A stretch of 64,000 nucleotides of DNA from Branchiostoma floridae (Eukaryota; Chordata; Leptocardii; Amphioxiformes; Branchiostomatidae). Below, piece by piece: positions 52,967 through 64,000 of the stretch; the stretch's first letter is position 1, and every line of letters begins with the position of its first letter. The notes below the pieces were generated by a model. The model worked only from the letters and a program-made list of their open reading frames with translations, had not been told where the DNA came from and did not search any database. The stretch lies in the NCBI RefSeq assembly GCF_000003815.2, contig NW_023365722.1, positions 1 to 64,000 of the forward strand, in the 5' to 3' direction. The translations under genes were made by a program, and so were the position numbers.

Positions 52967-55041
52967 GATCCAGGGCAGTTCTCTAAGTCTAACCTTTCAT
53001 ATTACGAAAGATGAAGCGTCCAAATTTCTCAGGGGAACATGACACCGACCCGTAGATTGTGCGTCACCATCCCCAACCCCTATCACTACTGAATGATTTG
53101 CGACGCACGGGTAGTGAATTGTCTCTCCTTCTGTAAGTGTAACGTGGATGCAGCCATCCTGCCATCCACGGCGTTTCTTTATCCGGTCGTCGCTTCGACT
53201 AACGAGTAATATATTTTCGAATTTATTGTACATTTGTGCTCCTCAAGCTAATTACAGGTCAATATGATAAAGTAGTTCTAACCCTTCTAACAAGAAAATA
53301 AGTCATTGATTATTCATGTAAAATGGTGGCGTTAGATGTTCGGCTAACCGTTACCCGTGCCCTGTTTTGGATACTGTACTCCAGCGTGACACAGCACTGC
53401 ACTTGTTTTTAGTCCCACTTTCTTCATATAATGTCAAGGGGAATATTACTGGTCAAAATCAACAAGTTTTAGATAATTCAGAGGACCAAAACTCGATTGA
53501 AGTCTCGCTGCAAAGTTACCGGTAGTCAGGTCGTCCAACAGGTGCTCCAACTGGTACGACTCGCAAAAAAATTCCTCTTCGGCCAAAGCCTGCGCTTTGA
53601 CTCCAAACGGTGGTGGAAATTTTAGAAAGTGAGAAACATTTAAAATATATTGCACTTCACAAATCATGTTAGGTATTGTCCACAAGGCGAGGTAATGCCG
53701 GACGTCATGAAAGGTAATAAAGATACTAAATACGTTTTCAAAATTGTCTCCCGTATCATTGCACATTTGGACAGAATCGCCGCTTGGTACCATGACAATC
53801 ATTGGAAACGTAGAGCTACTCAATGTCGTCCTATTTGTAAAGCGCCAGGGACAATTATTTAATCCTAGGGTAGAAAGATTAGTTCTACAAAGAACAATGG
53901 TGGTCTAGAGATCTGTTAAACTTTTCTCCGCCCGTTTTAACGCCGTGCAAGCATGATCAATCCCGGGGTGTGTGGTGCACCGGTGAAAACTTGTGCCATG
54001 GTGACCTACAATAGTATTGTCTTTTATTCTTCTTATCATAAGTACTTTGCTGCACTGCGTTTGGAAGACAACGGTTCTATAGGCGCGGACAATGTAGTTA
54101 GCAAATCAAACAGTGAAGCAGAGTGGAGAATGTAGCGTTCGTGTGAGTTAGAAACGAAATACGGAGTGCCGAATTGTAATTCGCCATGCCACTGCGTGAC
54201 TATCCACAAGGTATCTGCTGTTAGTTACGTTTTTCTCATTTACCGCTAGAGAAAAATAAAGAGACAAACAGAAACAGGACTAAAACATATTCATTCTTCA
54301 TAAGAACAGATTTCGTAACAAAAACTTATTCATTATGTTCCTATAGATATTCATATGTATATTAAGTTATAGACCTGACAAAGTCGCTTTACTTTTGTCG
54401 TGTCAACAAAGGTTTTATATGCTGCATGCACGGCATTGGTGTACGAGATGCGATGGAAAGACTGGTACGTCGAGAGGGTAAACATGTAGGTGTGATCCGC
54501 GCACTCAACGCCGCATGGGCGTGATGGACATTCCAAACTCCGCTGCAAGTCAGAGCAGGCCGACTTCATTAGATCTAGACCGCCCGGCATGCAGGACCAT
54601 AAACAGGCATTTGTCGCAGTTCTCCCAGACCCGTCCATAAAACTCGGACAGGGCCCACAACCTAAATTACGTCGCAAAATGTGCCAATGTAACTGCGAGA
54701 ATTTTGGCATTGTCTGAATCACTTATATTTATCGTAAAATTTCCCCTTTGTCACATTTCTGCGAATGTTTAAAAGTTCTTATTGACGACCAGGGGGTCGT
54801 GGTTGAACAGCGTGTTTTGGCTCGGCATATTCGGATGAATTTCCAAGAAACTTGATAGTGGGGCATAGGATTTCAGTTGCAGTTTCTTACAACCAATCAT
54901 GTGGCTCATTATGTGCAGTGAAAATCGACGTCTCCGGCTCATTTCGTACAAATCGTAGCGATTGGCTAGCCAGTAAATAGATTGTCTCACACTGTACAAA
55001 TCAAACGGCTGCCGCCAGCATGGCGCCATGGCAACAGCCAA
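52490..55041 (-). other. Cluster of unassigned minus-strand open frames within the GC-rich block
   Basis: Five open stretches follow one another on the minus strand: 55041-54769 (starts MAVAMAPCWRQPFDLYSVRQ), 54722-54351 (Cys-rich, CGPCPSFMDGSGRTATNACL), 53823-53446 (ends LTTGNFAARLQSSFG...), 53233-52997 (GWQDGCIHVTLTEGETIHYP) and 52831-52490 (RCRFGSGCIKLPWRDGKG). Their composition is protein-like, but I recognise no domain and could not join them with convincing splice sites. They could be exons of an element-encoded protein or chance frames in GC-rich DNA. Confidence 0.2.
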
Positions 55042-56979
55042 TGTGTGGCGGGAAGACCACCAGAGCGCCGCTCACGTGAGCCTCACAGGCGGGATGTCAA
55101 TCAACCCGCTGTTTATTTCCGCGGGTGCGGCCTGGAACTGGGATGGCCGTATTTGCCAAAATCATCTCGCGCACGGAACAGTCGGCTTTCCGAGCAACGC
55201 TCGCATATGCAGAAAAACTGCACTGAGTAGCGGAGCAGATTCTTGAAAGGGTGACTCAACACAGTGTAAGCTGGAAATTGGAAAATGAACAGCATTTTAT
55301 ATATAAGTGTATGTAAACTTTACTAGAACTTGTAGAAGACCCATCAGTCCGTTTTGCTACTCTATTGAGTATCGTATTATACTCTACTCTTCACTTCAGA
55401 TAGCCGTGCGTGGTGACTATATAAATTAATGAACGAATATGTACAAGAAAACACGTCACCCATTCATTAGTCGCGGCCAAAATAGTATAGAAGAAAAGTT
55501 GTAGATGTGAAGGTAGAAAAATCTCATTTTTAAATTTTATTTTCATAGTATTGTTCAGGCGATAGCGCAACGCTATAACTATTAGTGTTCGCCCGCTCTG
55601 GCTGTTGCCCCGCAATAATGGACGTAATGCATGCCTCTAACAATGTCTAATAGTCTCACCTACAGACTTTATCGCTCTTCTGGTCGCTGCGCTTAGTGTA
55701 CGGAAGGGGGCGCTGTCGCACGGCTTCATACAATTTAGGGACTTAGACAAAATTTGGCTGGGCGGCGGCAATTTTTTCTAAGTGTTTTACGGCGCCCGAA
55801 GCGTCCGGCGGTCCTGAACTGCCGAACGTGCTGAACCACTTAATGACGGTTCACCGCCCGGCGCTCGGACCGGCAGCCTCGCGGGCCGGACGGCTTTCAC
55901 GTAGGCGGACCGTGTGGACTGCCCTCGGACCGGTCCGAACCGTTCGGGGCGAGTTGATTTTCACACAGGTGGTTTATAGCACAATCATACATGGCAATTT
56001 AATATACAGGTGTAGTATTTTTTTGATACCTGACAGTCTGACATGATACTTTTCTATCAAATTGCATGACCCCTACATGACCTCAAAATGGCCCCTTAAT
56101 TGTACATAATTATACCGTTGGACTGGTCACCTAAGACCCATCACTCTGTGAAACCTTGTCGTTACAAATTATTGCACTGATGCAAACTTGTATTATTGCA
56201 AGCATGGGAAATTAAAGTTGTGGAATAACCAATATGGCAGATTGGCCTTTAACATCTGATGTATGTTCAACTCTCATTTTGTAATTCCACCAGGTGCCAA
56301 AATGCCACCACATCAAAAAACATCAGGCCTTGAACACCTTATGAATAATTATTATCTGAAGTGTTTATACCGTACACCAGGATTACTGATGCTTAATCGT
56401 TAATGCATGACATGTTGTTTTTCTCATGTGGCAGTATTAACATTATGGCATCTGGTGGAATTATAAGTAAATTACTGTTTCAGTTATGCAAAATGTATCT
56501 CATACATCTAGTGAAAAGTACTCAGAGTAGGAAACTGTGCCATATGGCAGAAAACATTTTGAGAATCCCGAATTTACACTAACACTTACCTTAAGTAATA
56601 CACAGACGTTCAGTCCAAGGGTTGGAAACAACACGTGTTGATTTGGCTGACCTCTGCGTAGGGCTGTGTTAGAAGAGCAAATAATTGGTGATTAGAAAAC
56701 CACACAAGAGCCACTCCACAAAGCAGTGGATCCACAGGTGGTCTATCTGTGGGTCTACATGGGGGGTATGAGCTATCATCAAGATTAAATGTTGCCTTCT
56801 AAATGTTATCAGGGGAATCCTGGATTATGATTGGACTTGCACATCTGGGACAGCGTAATCATCTGGAAGTGATTGCTAAATTCAGCGTGAATCTACAGTG
56901 AATCTATAGCCCACCTTCTTTCATTCAGACTGAAGCATAATTAGAGCCCCCATGCAGACCCCCTGGCCACTTGAAGTAT

Positions 56980-57191
56980 TACTGTAAAAGCATTTAAGTT
57001 AGCGGAGTTATAATTTCGTGACAGCGGGAAAATATACTTTTTGCGGTGGTTTTAATTTCGCGGCAGCGTCATAGACTGTATTCACATACTATAATGGAGA
57101 AATATTTGCGGTGGTTTTAAGTTTGCAGTGAAGGGGCCACCACAAAAAACGCTAACATAAAACCACCACAAACATTTCTGCATTTACAGTA
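56980..57191. mobile_element. MITE with TACTGTAAA ends
   Basis: TACTGTAAAAGCATTTAAG at the left and TTCTGCATTTACAGTA at the right are inverted; the interior carries GCGGTGGTTTTAA twice and its complement AAACCACCACAAAC. TA at each end suggests a Tc1/mariner-type MITE. The right half of a related copy lies at 62884-62951. Confidence 0.75.
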
Positions 57192-57319
57192 GATGCACAG
57201 GAGGTGCCAGTTCATTTTTGTTACTAATCCTTCAATCATAATGTGGATATTTCCTTCTCTTAAAGAGGAACCAGAGTTTTTCGGATGCTTGAAGTTATAG
57301 TGGGGGCATAATGGCAGGG

Positions 57320-57775
57320 TACTGTTTGATCTAAGTGGCCGGCTTTAATTAAAGCCCAGAGGTTTTGGATTCAATCCGTTGATATACTGCCAATGTTGTG
57401 CCAATGGGAACGACACTTTACACCACTTTTCTGGACACTTGGGTACAAATGAGTACCTAGCTTCGCTATATAGGCCCGTGAGCCCTCGGCTAGGACCTTA
57501 AATGCCGGAGGTCACGTGTTTGAGGAGAGCCATCGATACCTCCAGCTGAAATCCATCATTCTGATCATTCCTATATAAGGATCCTTTCTGATGTGAGTGG
57601 ATCAAAGCCTACATTCATATGGCCACACCTGGGGCAATTACTGTGATATCAAAGTTACCTGAGTAATTGGACCAAATGGCACCTGCTCCAGACCCTTGTA
57701 CATGATTAGTTATTACCACAATTTAATATTACCTTGGCTACGAAGAGAGGGTTGTCGGCCCACCCATTCAAAAAA
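57320..57775 (+). mobile_element. tRNA-derived SINE-like repeat, second copy
   Basis: Shares ordered blocks with 11165-11675: GATTCAATCCGTTGATAT, GTGCCAATGGGAACGACACT, GATGTGAGTGG, GGGGCAATTACTGT, TTACCTGAGTAA, GCTCCAGACCCTTG and GAGAGGGTTGTCGGCCCA. Confidence 0.65.
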
Positions 57776-60624
57776 TTAAGAAAATCTTAATTCTTATTCA
57801 AAATCTTTTTCCAAGGCCATCATCAGAGAGATCTCAGTGGATATGCTGACTGATCGACCCCATGGGGCTGTCAACGTCACTCAAGCTCCTGAGATCATAA
57901 TATAAGCTTTTAGAAAGCCTATAGCAATAGGCAATGCATCCTCTGGGAACCCTAGAAATGACGTGAACAATTGCACAACAAAAAAGGTAAAAGGGCTAAA
58001 GTATATATACACAATGTATTTACCTTTACTATGAAATATAAGTGGTCAGGAACTTACTAGTACAATATACAGCAAAATAAAGTTCCAAATATTACACCTC
58101 GAATTCTACCCTGACATGTCAGACAACTGCAAATGCATTTAACTCCCACAAGGCTTGGCTATAATATTGAAGAAGCAAATTCTGATAGCTGCAGCAGGTA
58201 ATGACATATTATTAATAGCTAGGCGTCTAGTGATAATGGATTTTAGATCCCCTGCACTCTAGCTAGGTGGTGATGGCATTTTCTGGTCCATTACCCAAAC
58301 CTGAACCACTTTAGACTCTATGCACTTACATAGATGGCTATGGCCTTTCTCATATTGTGCCATTAAAAACTAAGTTGTTAATGGCTTTCTGAGTGCATGC
58401 TAAATGGCTTCGTTCCCTTATGTTGACATTGCTGGATGTATGGTAATGACATGAGATGAGGTCGTACGCTCACGCCTCAACGCCTTTCCTCGCTGTGTGC
58501 ACTGGAGATCAACTTGTTACTTGTCGTGCGACGGGCATTTTTATGGCCCCTTGTAACACGTAGTACCTCCAGGACCCAGCAGGCCAATTTACTAGTACAT
58601 GCAGCAAGGGAAAAGCAATATGTCACAAAATGGTTGTTTGCCATTGTCGTATGTCCAGCAATTGCACTTTCCCTGACAATTGAATCAGTCTTTTCTCTTG
58701 CTATTAAATCACAAAAAGATTGAGCCAGTGGACTAACTATGGAGGAACGTGCCCAGGCCACGAATTTAAAGCAAAAGCAATTAATTGCCGACTAGTAAGT
58801 GCAAATATGGATATCCTAAAATCAGATTGCAGTGCTTGAAATAACAGACTCCATAACTAGATAATCTGTGATAACAAAGGGTTTTATGTATATGTATTTA
58901 AAGGCTCAGAGACTGAGAGGCCTATTAAGTGATCAGTACAATTTGGTGTATAACTATGAGGTGACATGAATTATGACGGGTTCATGAAGATGGCATGTTG
59001 GGGTCATGTGCCTGGGTTGCGTGCAATCTAGAATTAGTAGTAGTAGAAAAGTCTCATGTAAGGTCTCAAACCCTATGTAAAAAAAGTTATTGAATGGTTA
59101 CAACATTCATTGAACTTCAATTTAAAGATATTGTTGAAAATAAAAGTCAAATATGAATTGAAACAAGTAACACATTAAAAAAACATACCAAAAATCATCA
59201 CAATTTGTCAACACCTTCTCATGATCAGCTATTCTTGGCGAACCTTTAACGATCATGGTACCCAAAATTCATGACTCACCATTGTAAATGATACCTGGTC
59301 TCTCCTGAAATTATTATGCATATAATGTACCATTCGTTTCACTGTATTTCATTTCATTTCATGAATTGTTTGCAAATTAATTGGCTCTGTAATACTAAAT
59401 GATTTTTTACCTAACATAAAAATTGAAATAGCTACTGGATTTTCAGCAATTTCTGACTGTTAGAAATTAATCTAAGGTTGCAGCTCATTATGAAATTTGG
59501 ACTGCCAACACTTAAAACGTTCTCTAGGCCACATACTCAACTAGTAGTTGAATATTAGCAAAACGTTTACCACAAAATGGGGTATGCAAACAAGAATGAC
59601 AGTCTCTTAAACCATTGTTAACTATTAGACATGCAGAATTAACATTACAATATCTGAAACTCGCCTAATATTGTACTTACAAATGTTTCTAGGAAAAATA
59701 CACACTTGCAAGCTCACCTTGTTTGCGCCAGCAAAAATACAACGCTTCAAGCTGATGCAATCTTCAAAGAACCCGGAAAAGCTAAGGTTTATCAAACAGT
59801 AAGACGTCACTGTTTGGCTGAAGCGCTGTGCATGCAAAGAGTGACTAGGAACAAGTAAAATCGCCTCGACTTTATACAGTCAAAAACTGCAAAGTCATTC
59901 CGGCTTTTCCACCGCGCCAAGGACGCATGTGTTTTCCTAAATAAGTCCCACACATGAGCAGTTGTTGTTGAATGGGAGAGGTCACTCGGGGTCACCACAG
60001 GGCACGTACAACGTATTGGGTTACACACTTACCCATTAGGGGGTTCAAGTTACCCCATAGGTCGTTAAACTCGACTGTTCCTGTGTTAATTATGGGTGAA
60101 AGTGACCTTGTGAGGTTAACGTTCCACTTTCACTTTTTTGACCGTACATTGTATTTCATTGGTTGAAGCTGATAATTTGATCAAGTCCTGATTCGTCGCC
60201 AAATGGCTATTAAAACTTATCTTGGAACAATGAATAAGTAAAACAGCTATGCATTGTTTAAGATTAAGTTTAAGATGATATTAAGATGACTTACCGAAGT
60301 TCTTGGCCCCAGCAGATGAAAGTATAATTGCTGGTGTTGCACAAGTATTAAAACTGGTGACGTCATATGCAAGTTAAGGTCATCTGATGGTTTTGGACTT
60401 GTCCATAGTGGTCCAAAATAGAGGTAGAAGTGTACTAATTTGTGCAAATAAATGTTTGAATTTTTCCATTAATTCAACAAAATAAGTATTACTTCAGTTT
60501 TAAATAATAGTTAACTACATTTTCTTTACTTTTAGATATAACATATTTTCTAAAACATGTATTAGATACATAGTTACATTTAAGCACCCCCAATAAAAGG
60601 CCAATGAACTATTCCAGATCAAAG

Positions 60625-62199
60625 ATGGCGCCGAAAGTAGAAGTGGAATATTGGTATGTTGCATATTTTGCCGATTTCCTTGATCAAACTGCACTTATTG
60701 TGCAAGATTTTTTGGTTTTAAATAAGCTTAAAATACAAGGTAAAATGGGATGTCATGTACCGTACCGTATATCCCAGTGTCTCCTCTCAGCAAACGTTTT
60801 CCCGTGTTAAAAATTTATCAGCTGCACGTTTTCCAGTACTGAACATTCGTCAGCTATCTCTCGGTTTTCCAGTGCAGAACATCGTTCTAGCACTCGTTTT
60901 TTTGGTAACGTTACTGACGCTGTTTTTCTTCCAGTGGTAAGAGCGCTACAGCACTTGAAGCTCAGTGCTGACGAACATTTAGCCTTCTTCAGCACTGAGT
61001 ACATTTCAAGTAACGCAGAAGAACAAGAACAAGGAAATCTCGGTTTTGACAGCTTTTTTTTTTTAAATTTGCCACATAAAAGGAAGGTGAAGCTTTTTTG
61101 GTTTTGCCACCTGGAAAATGTCCAACGGTACAGCAATATTGGTGACCTGTTTTATAGGGGCCTCAAATCCAGGACTTGGGCCAAACACCGTGTTACAATT
61201 ACCAAAATGGATGAGCTTTAATACTAACACATGTACAAATGTATCTTGTTCTAGCGGAGGATGAGGGTACGCCCCCCGCTATCAGGAACTGGCCAATCAG
61301 ATCAAGACGGCTGTTCCTGAAGCGGAAGTGACGGGAGTTGTCGGGAGAAGCAGTAAGTATTTCTTCAGGAAACTTTCCAAACACAGAATGCATATACAGG
61401 GATCTTTCTCCAAATATCATATATTATCATATAGCCAGACATCGTGGACCAATCAGAAGGTCCCATTCCACATTGGTTATGACGCCGTAACACATAGATT
61501 CAGGCCAGGCAGGTGTGTATCGGTCCTCTGATTGGTCAGAATGAATCAACACCGGCACCGGTGTGGATGCAAAACGACACCAGTGCCGGTTTATTTTGAC
61601 CAATCAAAAGTAGCGATACACACAAGAAAGTAAGGTATATGGAGGCATTGGCCAATAAAAAGGAGCGAAACATATGCCAGAGCATCTAGGGAATAAGTAC
61701 AGACTGCAAGGGGGAATGGCTTCTTTCAACATTGATAATGAGTTTTGGTATTCTAAAAAGCCTGCAATGTTTCGAATATTTTCTGTGGAAATTTTGGTTT
61801 CAAAATGCAATCTGTAATCTCCTTACATATGCATGGAGCAAAGAACAAATGTGAATTTTCAGAAATTCGACAACGGAATTCACACGTACCAAGCGATCTA
61901 TGCGTCATACAGGAGTTTGCAAGTTTTGGTAGCCTTCGCTTACATCGGTGGTTTTATTCGGTGGTTATAGCAAAGAACCAGGCCTTATGACACCGTGGAA
62001 CAGGCGGGTCATTAACCCTTAATTGTTCCCTGACAGGCGAGCGTTGGGCATTCTTGCATGATGTAGTAGATGTGGCAATTTTCTTTTTTCTCAAATATTA
62101 CACACTTATCCATTCCTTGCAGGCTCCTTTGAGATCATGGTGGATGGACAACTTCTCTTCTCCAAACTAGAGTCTGGAGGTTTTCCTCAGGAAAATGAG
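60625..62199 (+). CDS. SELENOW: Selenoprotein W, first three coding exons (3' partial)
   Basis: Small thioredoxin-fold selenoprotein of the Rdx family, thought to act in cytosolic thiol redox. Exons 60625-60653, 61255-61352 and 62123-62199 join at donors GTATGT, GTAAGT and GTCAGT in phases 2, 1 and 0. The joined protein opens MAPKVEVEYCGG-U-GYAPRY, where U is the in-frame TGA at 61262-61264; Cys10 and Sec13 sit at exactly the CxxU positions of vertebrate SELENOW. Then come QELANQIKTAVPEAEVTGVV and SFEIMVDGQLLFSKLESGGF, both matching the family. 68 residues are present of about 87-95; the C-terminal exon and the 3' UTR SECIS element must lie beyond 64000. The start ATG is in AAGATGGCGCC, a YY1-like context common at metazoan 5' ends. 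Confidence 0.92.
61262..61264 (+). other. SELENOW: TGA selenocysteine codon of SELENOW
   Basis: TGA falls between GGA GGA and GGG TAC in the frame set by the upstream exon (VEYC) and by the 30 codons that follow. The CGGUG motif is the redox site of the family. The SECIS element that would prove recoding is not in the window. Confidence 0.9.
61510..61626. repeat. Foldback inverted repeat in SELENOW intron 2
   Basis: GTGTGTATCGG, GATTGGTCAGAATGAATCAA and CACCGGCACCGGTGT on the left are mirrored by ACACCAGTGCCGGTTTATTT, TGACCAATC and GCGATACACAC on the right around a short centre. Arms about 50 bp, with mismatches. Probably a MITE. Confidence 0.75.
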
Positions 62200-62883
62200 G
62201 TCAGTCTTATAATTGGTGCTGTGTATCTTTTCTTACATTCAGGTTCAGGTCCAGAGGTTCAATTTTTGATCTGGACTTATACGTCATAAACCTGTAGCAT
62301 GTGTTATGGTGCTTGGGATGTTTTTTTTGGCTACATGTAAGAAATTTGAATGTTGCATGAATTTTACATTTGCCCAATTTCCCAAAACAGTTTGGCTGAG
62401 TGACTGGCTGAGTGAATCTGTTACTGCAGCTTCTTGTGGTTTTTGTATCTTGTGTTTTTGAATTTTTATTTCTTTCTAGAGAGATACATGTATTAGTACT
62501 AGTAGTACTTAAGTACTGAGATAGTTTTTGATGTCAGGATTAACTTCCAAATAAGTGGTAGACAGTTGGGCCCCCTATATACCATTTAGGAGCTCACTCT
62601 GGAACTGCAGGGGCAAGATGTAGCAATCACTTCTCATTCATTTCACTTTATCATCTGTGATAATTATAAAGCTTGCAAACTTTGAAAGAATAACTCATAT
62701 TTTGAGAAAAGATCAGCAACTTACTGTGTATATTGTATAAGATAAGCAACTTATTGATATATAAATCCTAGTATCAACTCTTTAATTATTCTGTTTAAGG
62801 CGACATTCTTTTGAAAATCAGTAGATAAGAATAGAGAGAATAAAGGATAGATTTTTCCATTATAGTATGAAACTGCAGTCTAT

Positions 62884-62951
62884 GGCACAATGACCTTAAA
62901 ACCACAGCGAACACTTCATTTTCTCGCCATTTCCCAAGTGCATTTACAGTA
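62884..62951. mobile_element. Half copy of the TACTGTAAA MITE
   Basis: AAAACCACAGCGAACACTTC and GTGCATTTACAGTA resemble the right half of 56980-57191. Its terminal TACAGTA is directly followed by the first unit of the tandem array. Confidence 0.5.
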
Positions 62952-64000
62952 CTTCAAACAATGTACTAAGGTTCTAGATCTTGGGTTTGTTGTTACTTCA
63001 ACAATGTACTAGTACTAAAGTATGAGATCTTGGGTTTCTTGTTACTTCAAACAATGTACTAAAGTATGAGATCTTGGGTTTCTTGTTACTTCAAACAATG
63101 TACTAAAGTATGAGATCTTGGGTTTCTTGTTACTTCAAACAATGTACTAAGGTATGAGATCTTGGATTTCTTGTCACTTCAAACAATATACTAAGGTATG
63201 AGATCTTGGATTTCTTGTTACTTCAAACAATGTACTAAAGTATGAGATCTTGGGTTTCTTGTTACTTCAAACAAGGAGGTTAAAGAAAGAACCTCCTTGC
63301 TTCAAACAATATACTAAGGTATGAGATCTTAGGTTTCTTGATACTTCAAACAATGTACTAGTACTAAAGTATGACTATGAGATCTTGGGTTTCTTGTTAC
63401 TTTAAACAATATACTAAGGTATGAGATCTTGGGTTTCTTGTAACTTCAAACATTGTACTAAGGTATGAAATCTTAGGTTTCTTGTTACTTCAAACAATAT
63501 ACTAAGGTATGAGATCTTGGGTGGGTTTCTTGTTACTTCAAACAATGTACTAAAGTATGAGATCTTGGGTTTCTTGTTACTACAAACAATGTACTAAGGT
63601 ATGAGATCTTGGGTTTCTTGTTACTACAAACAATGTACTAAGGTATGAGATCTTGGGTTTCTTGTTACTACAAACAATGTACTAAAGTATGAGATCTTGG
63701 GTTTCTTGTTACTATACAAACAATGTACTAAGGTATGAGATCTTGGGTTTCTTGTTACTTCAAACAATATACTAAAGTATGAGATCTTGGGTTTCTTGTT
63801 ACTACAAACAATGTACTAAGGTATGAGATCTTGGGTTTCTTGTTACTTCAAACAATGTACTAAAGTATGAGATCTTGGGTTTCTTGTTACTACAAACAAT
63901 GTACTAAGGTATGAGATCTTGGGTTTCTTGTTACTTCAAACAATGTACTAAGGTATGAGATCTTGGGTTTCTTGTTACTTCAAACAATATACTAAAGTAT
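62951..64000 (+). repeat. Tandem array, about 44-bp unit, running off the window
   Basis: About 24 units built from ACAATGTACTAAGGTATGAG, ATCTTGGGTTTCTTGTTACT and TCAA, in SELENOW intron 3. Units differ by a few bases (AATGTACT or AATATACT, AAGG or AAAG, TTACTTC or TTACTAC). One unit at 63272-63299 is interrupted by a 28-base insertion with perfect 10-base inverted arms CAAGGAGGTT and AACCTCCTTG. Confidence 0.97.

Larger units (their letters stand above)
49495..55970. repeat. GC-rich repeat block with inverted ends, possibly one large DNA element
   Basis: CCTGTGTGAAAATTTGCCCG at the left (49495) faces CGAGTTGATTTTCACACAGG at the right (to 55969): 13 outer bases are identical in inverse orientation. 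Next to both ends, and twice inside (51990-52010, 52898-52922), are variants of GTCCGAACGGTTCGG and CCGGACCGG, not seen elsewhere in the window. No convincing target duplication or known transposase was found, so it could also be two related elements. Confidence 0.45.
55971..60600. other. Region between SQOR and SELENOW starts, no coding exon seen
   Basis: Holds a MITE (56980-57191), a SINE-like copy (57320-57775) and AT-rich sequence. On the minus strand GTATAAAG (about 59878-59870) is a possible TATA box in a GC-richer 150-base stretch, which might serve an upstream SQOR 5' exon; this is only positional. Confidence 0.4.

Noticed and set aside
61255-61352. In-frame TGA read as evidence of a pseudogene
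   Set aside because: It falls exactly at the selenocysteine position of the CxxU motif, and the frame is conserved on both sides across three spliced exons.
62951-64000. Regular repeat that might suggest a CRISPR array
   Set aside because: The units are contiguous 44-bp tandem copies without unique spacers, in animal DNA with spliced genes.

Overview
The window is animal nuclear DNA, most consistent with a lancelet (Branchiostoma-like). The evidence is intron-rich genes with GT/AG borders, tandem fibrinogen-domain genes, orthologues of GALNT7, SQOR and SELENOW, and introns full of LINE, SINE and MITE copies. The species call is an inference. Three N runs (14841-14940, 23680-23920, 42119-42944) interrupt the sequence and two of them hide exon sequence.

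Layout. 1-6.0 kb (+): two near-identical secreted fibrinogen-related (FReD) genes in tandem; only the last exon of the first is present, while the second has three readable exons. 6.4-8.1 kb (-): a 5'-truncated LINE with an open reverse-transcriptase frame. 9.9-28.2 kb (+): a polypeptide N-acetylgalactosaminyltransferase that reads as GALNT7, from a transmembrane start exon through stem, catalytic domain and ricin-type lectin domain. It has four homologous alternative versions of one catalytic exon, an exon 3' half plus splice donor amplified into a 152-bp minisatellite, and one intron that appears to be built wholly from transposon sequence. 32.2-34.3 kb (+): a second 5'-truncated LINE. 34.3-40.2 kb: intergenic, mostly MITEs. 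40.2-48.9 kb (-): mitochondrial sulfide:quinone oxidoreductase (SQOR), with one exon mostly lost in an N run and a MITE forming part of one splice donor. 49.5-56.0 kb: a GC-rich repeat block with inverted ends, possibly one large unclassified DNA element. 60.6 kb to the end (+): the first three coding exons of selenoprotein W, whose in-frame TGA at 61262-61264 is the selenocysteine codon, followed by a 44-bp tandem array that runs off the window.

Functionally the genes are separate: secreted pattern-recognition-like FReD proteins, Golgi mucin-type O-glycosylation (GALNT7), mitochondrial hydrogen sulfide oxidation (SQOR) and thiol/selenium redox (SELENOW). SQOR and SELENOW lie head to head about 12 kb apart. 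The most unusual parts are the GALNT7 exon cassette, its minisatellite exon, the transposon-derived splice sites in GALNT7 and SQOR, and the selenocysteine exon that a plain ORF scan misses.
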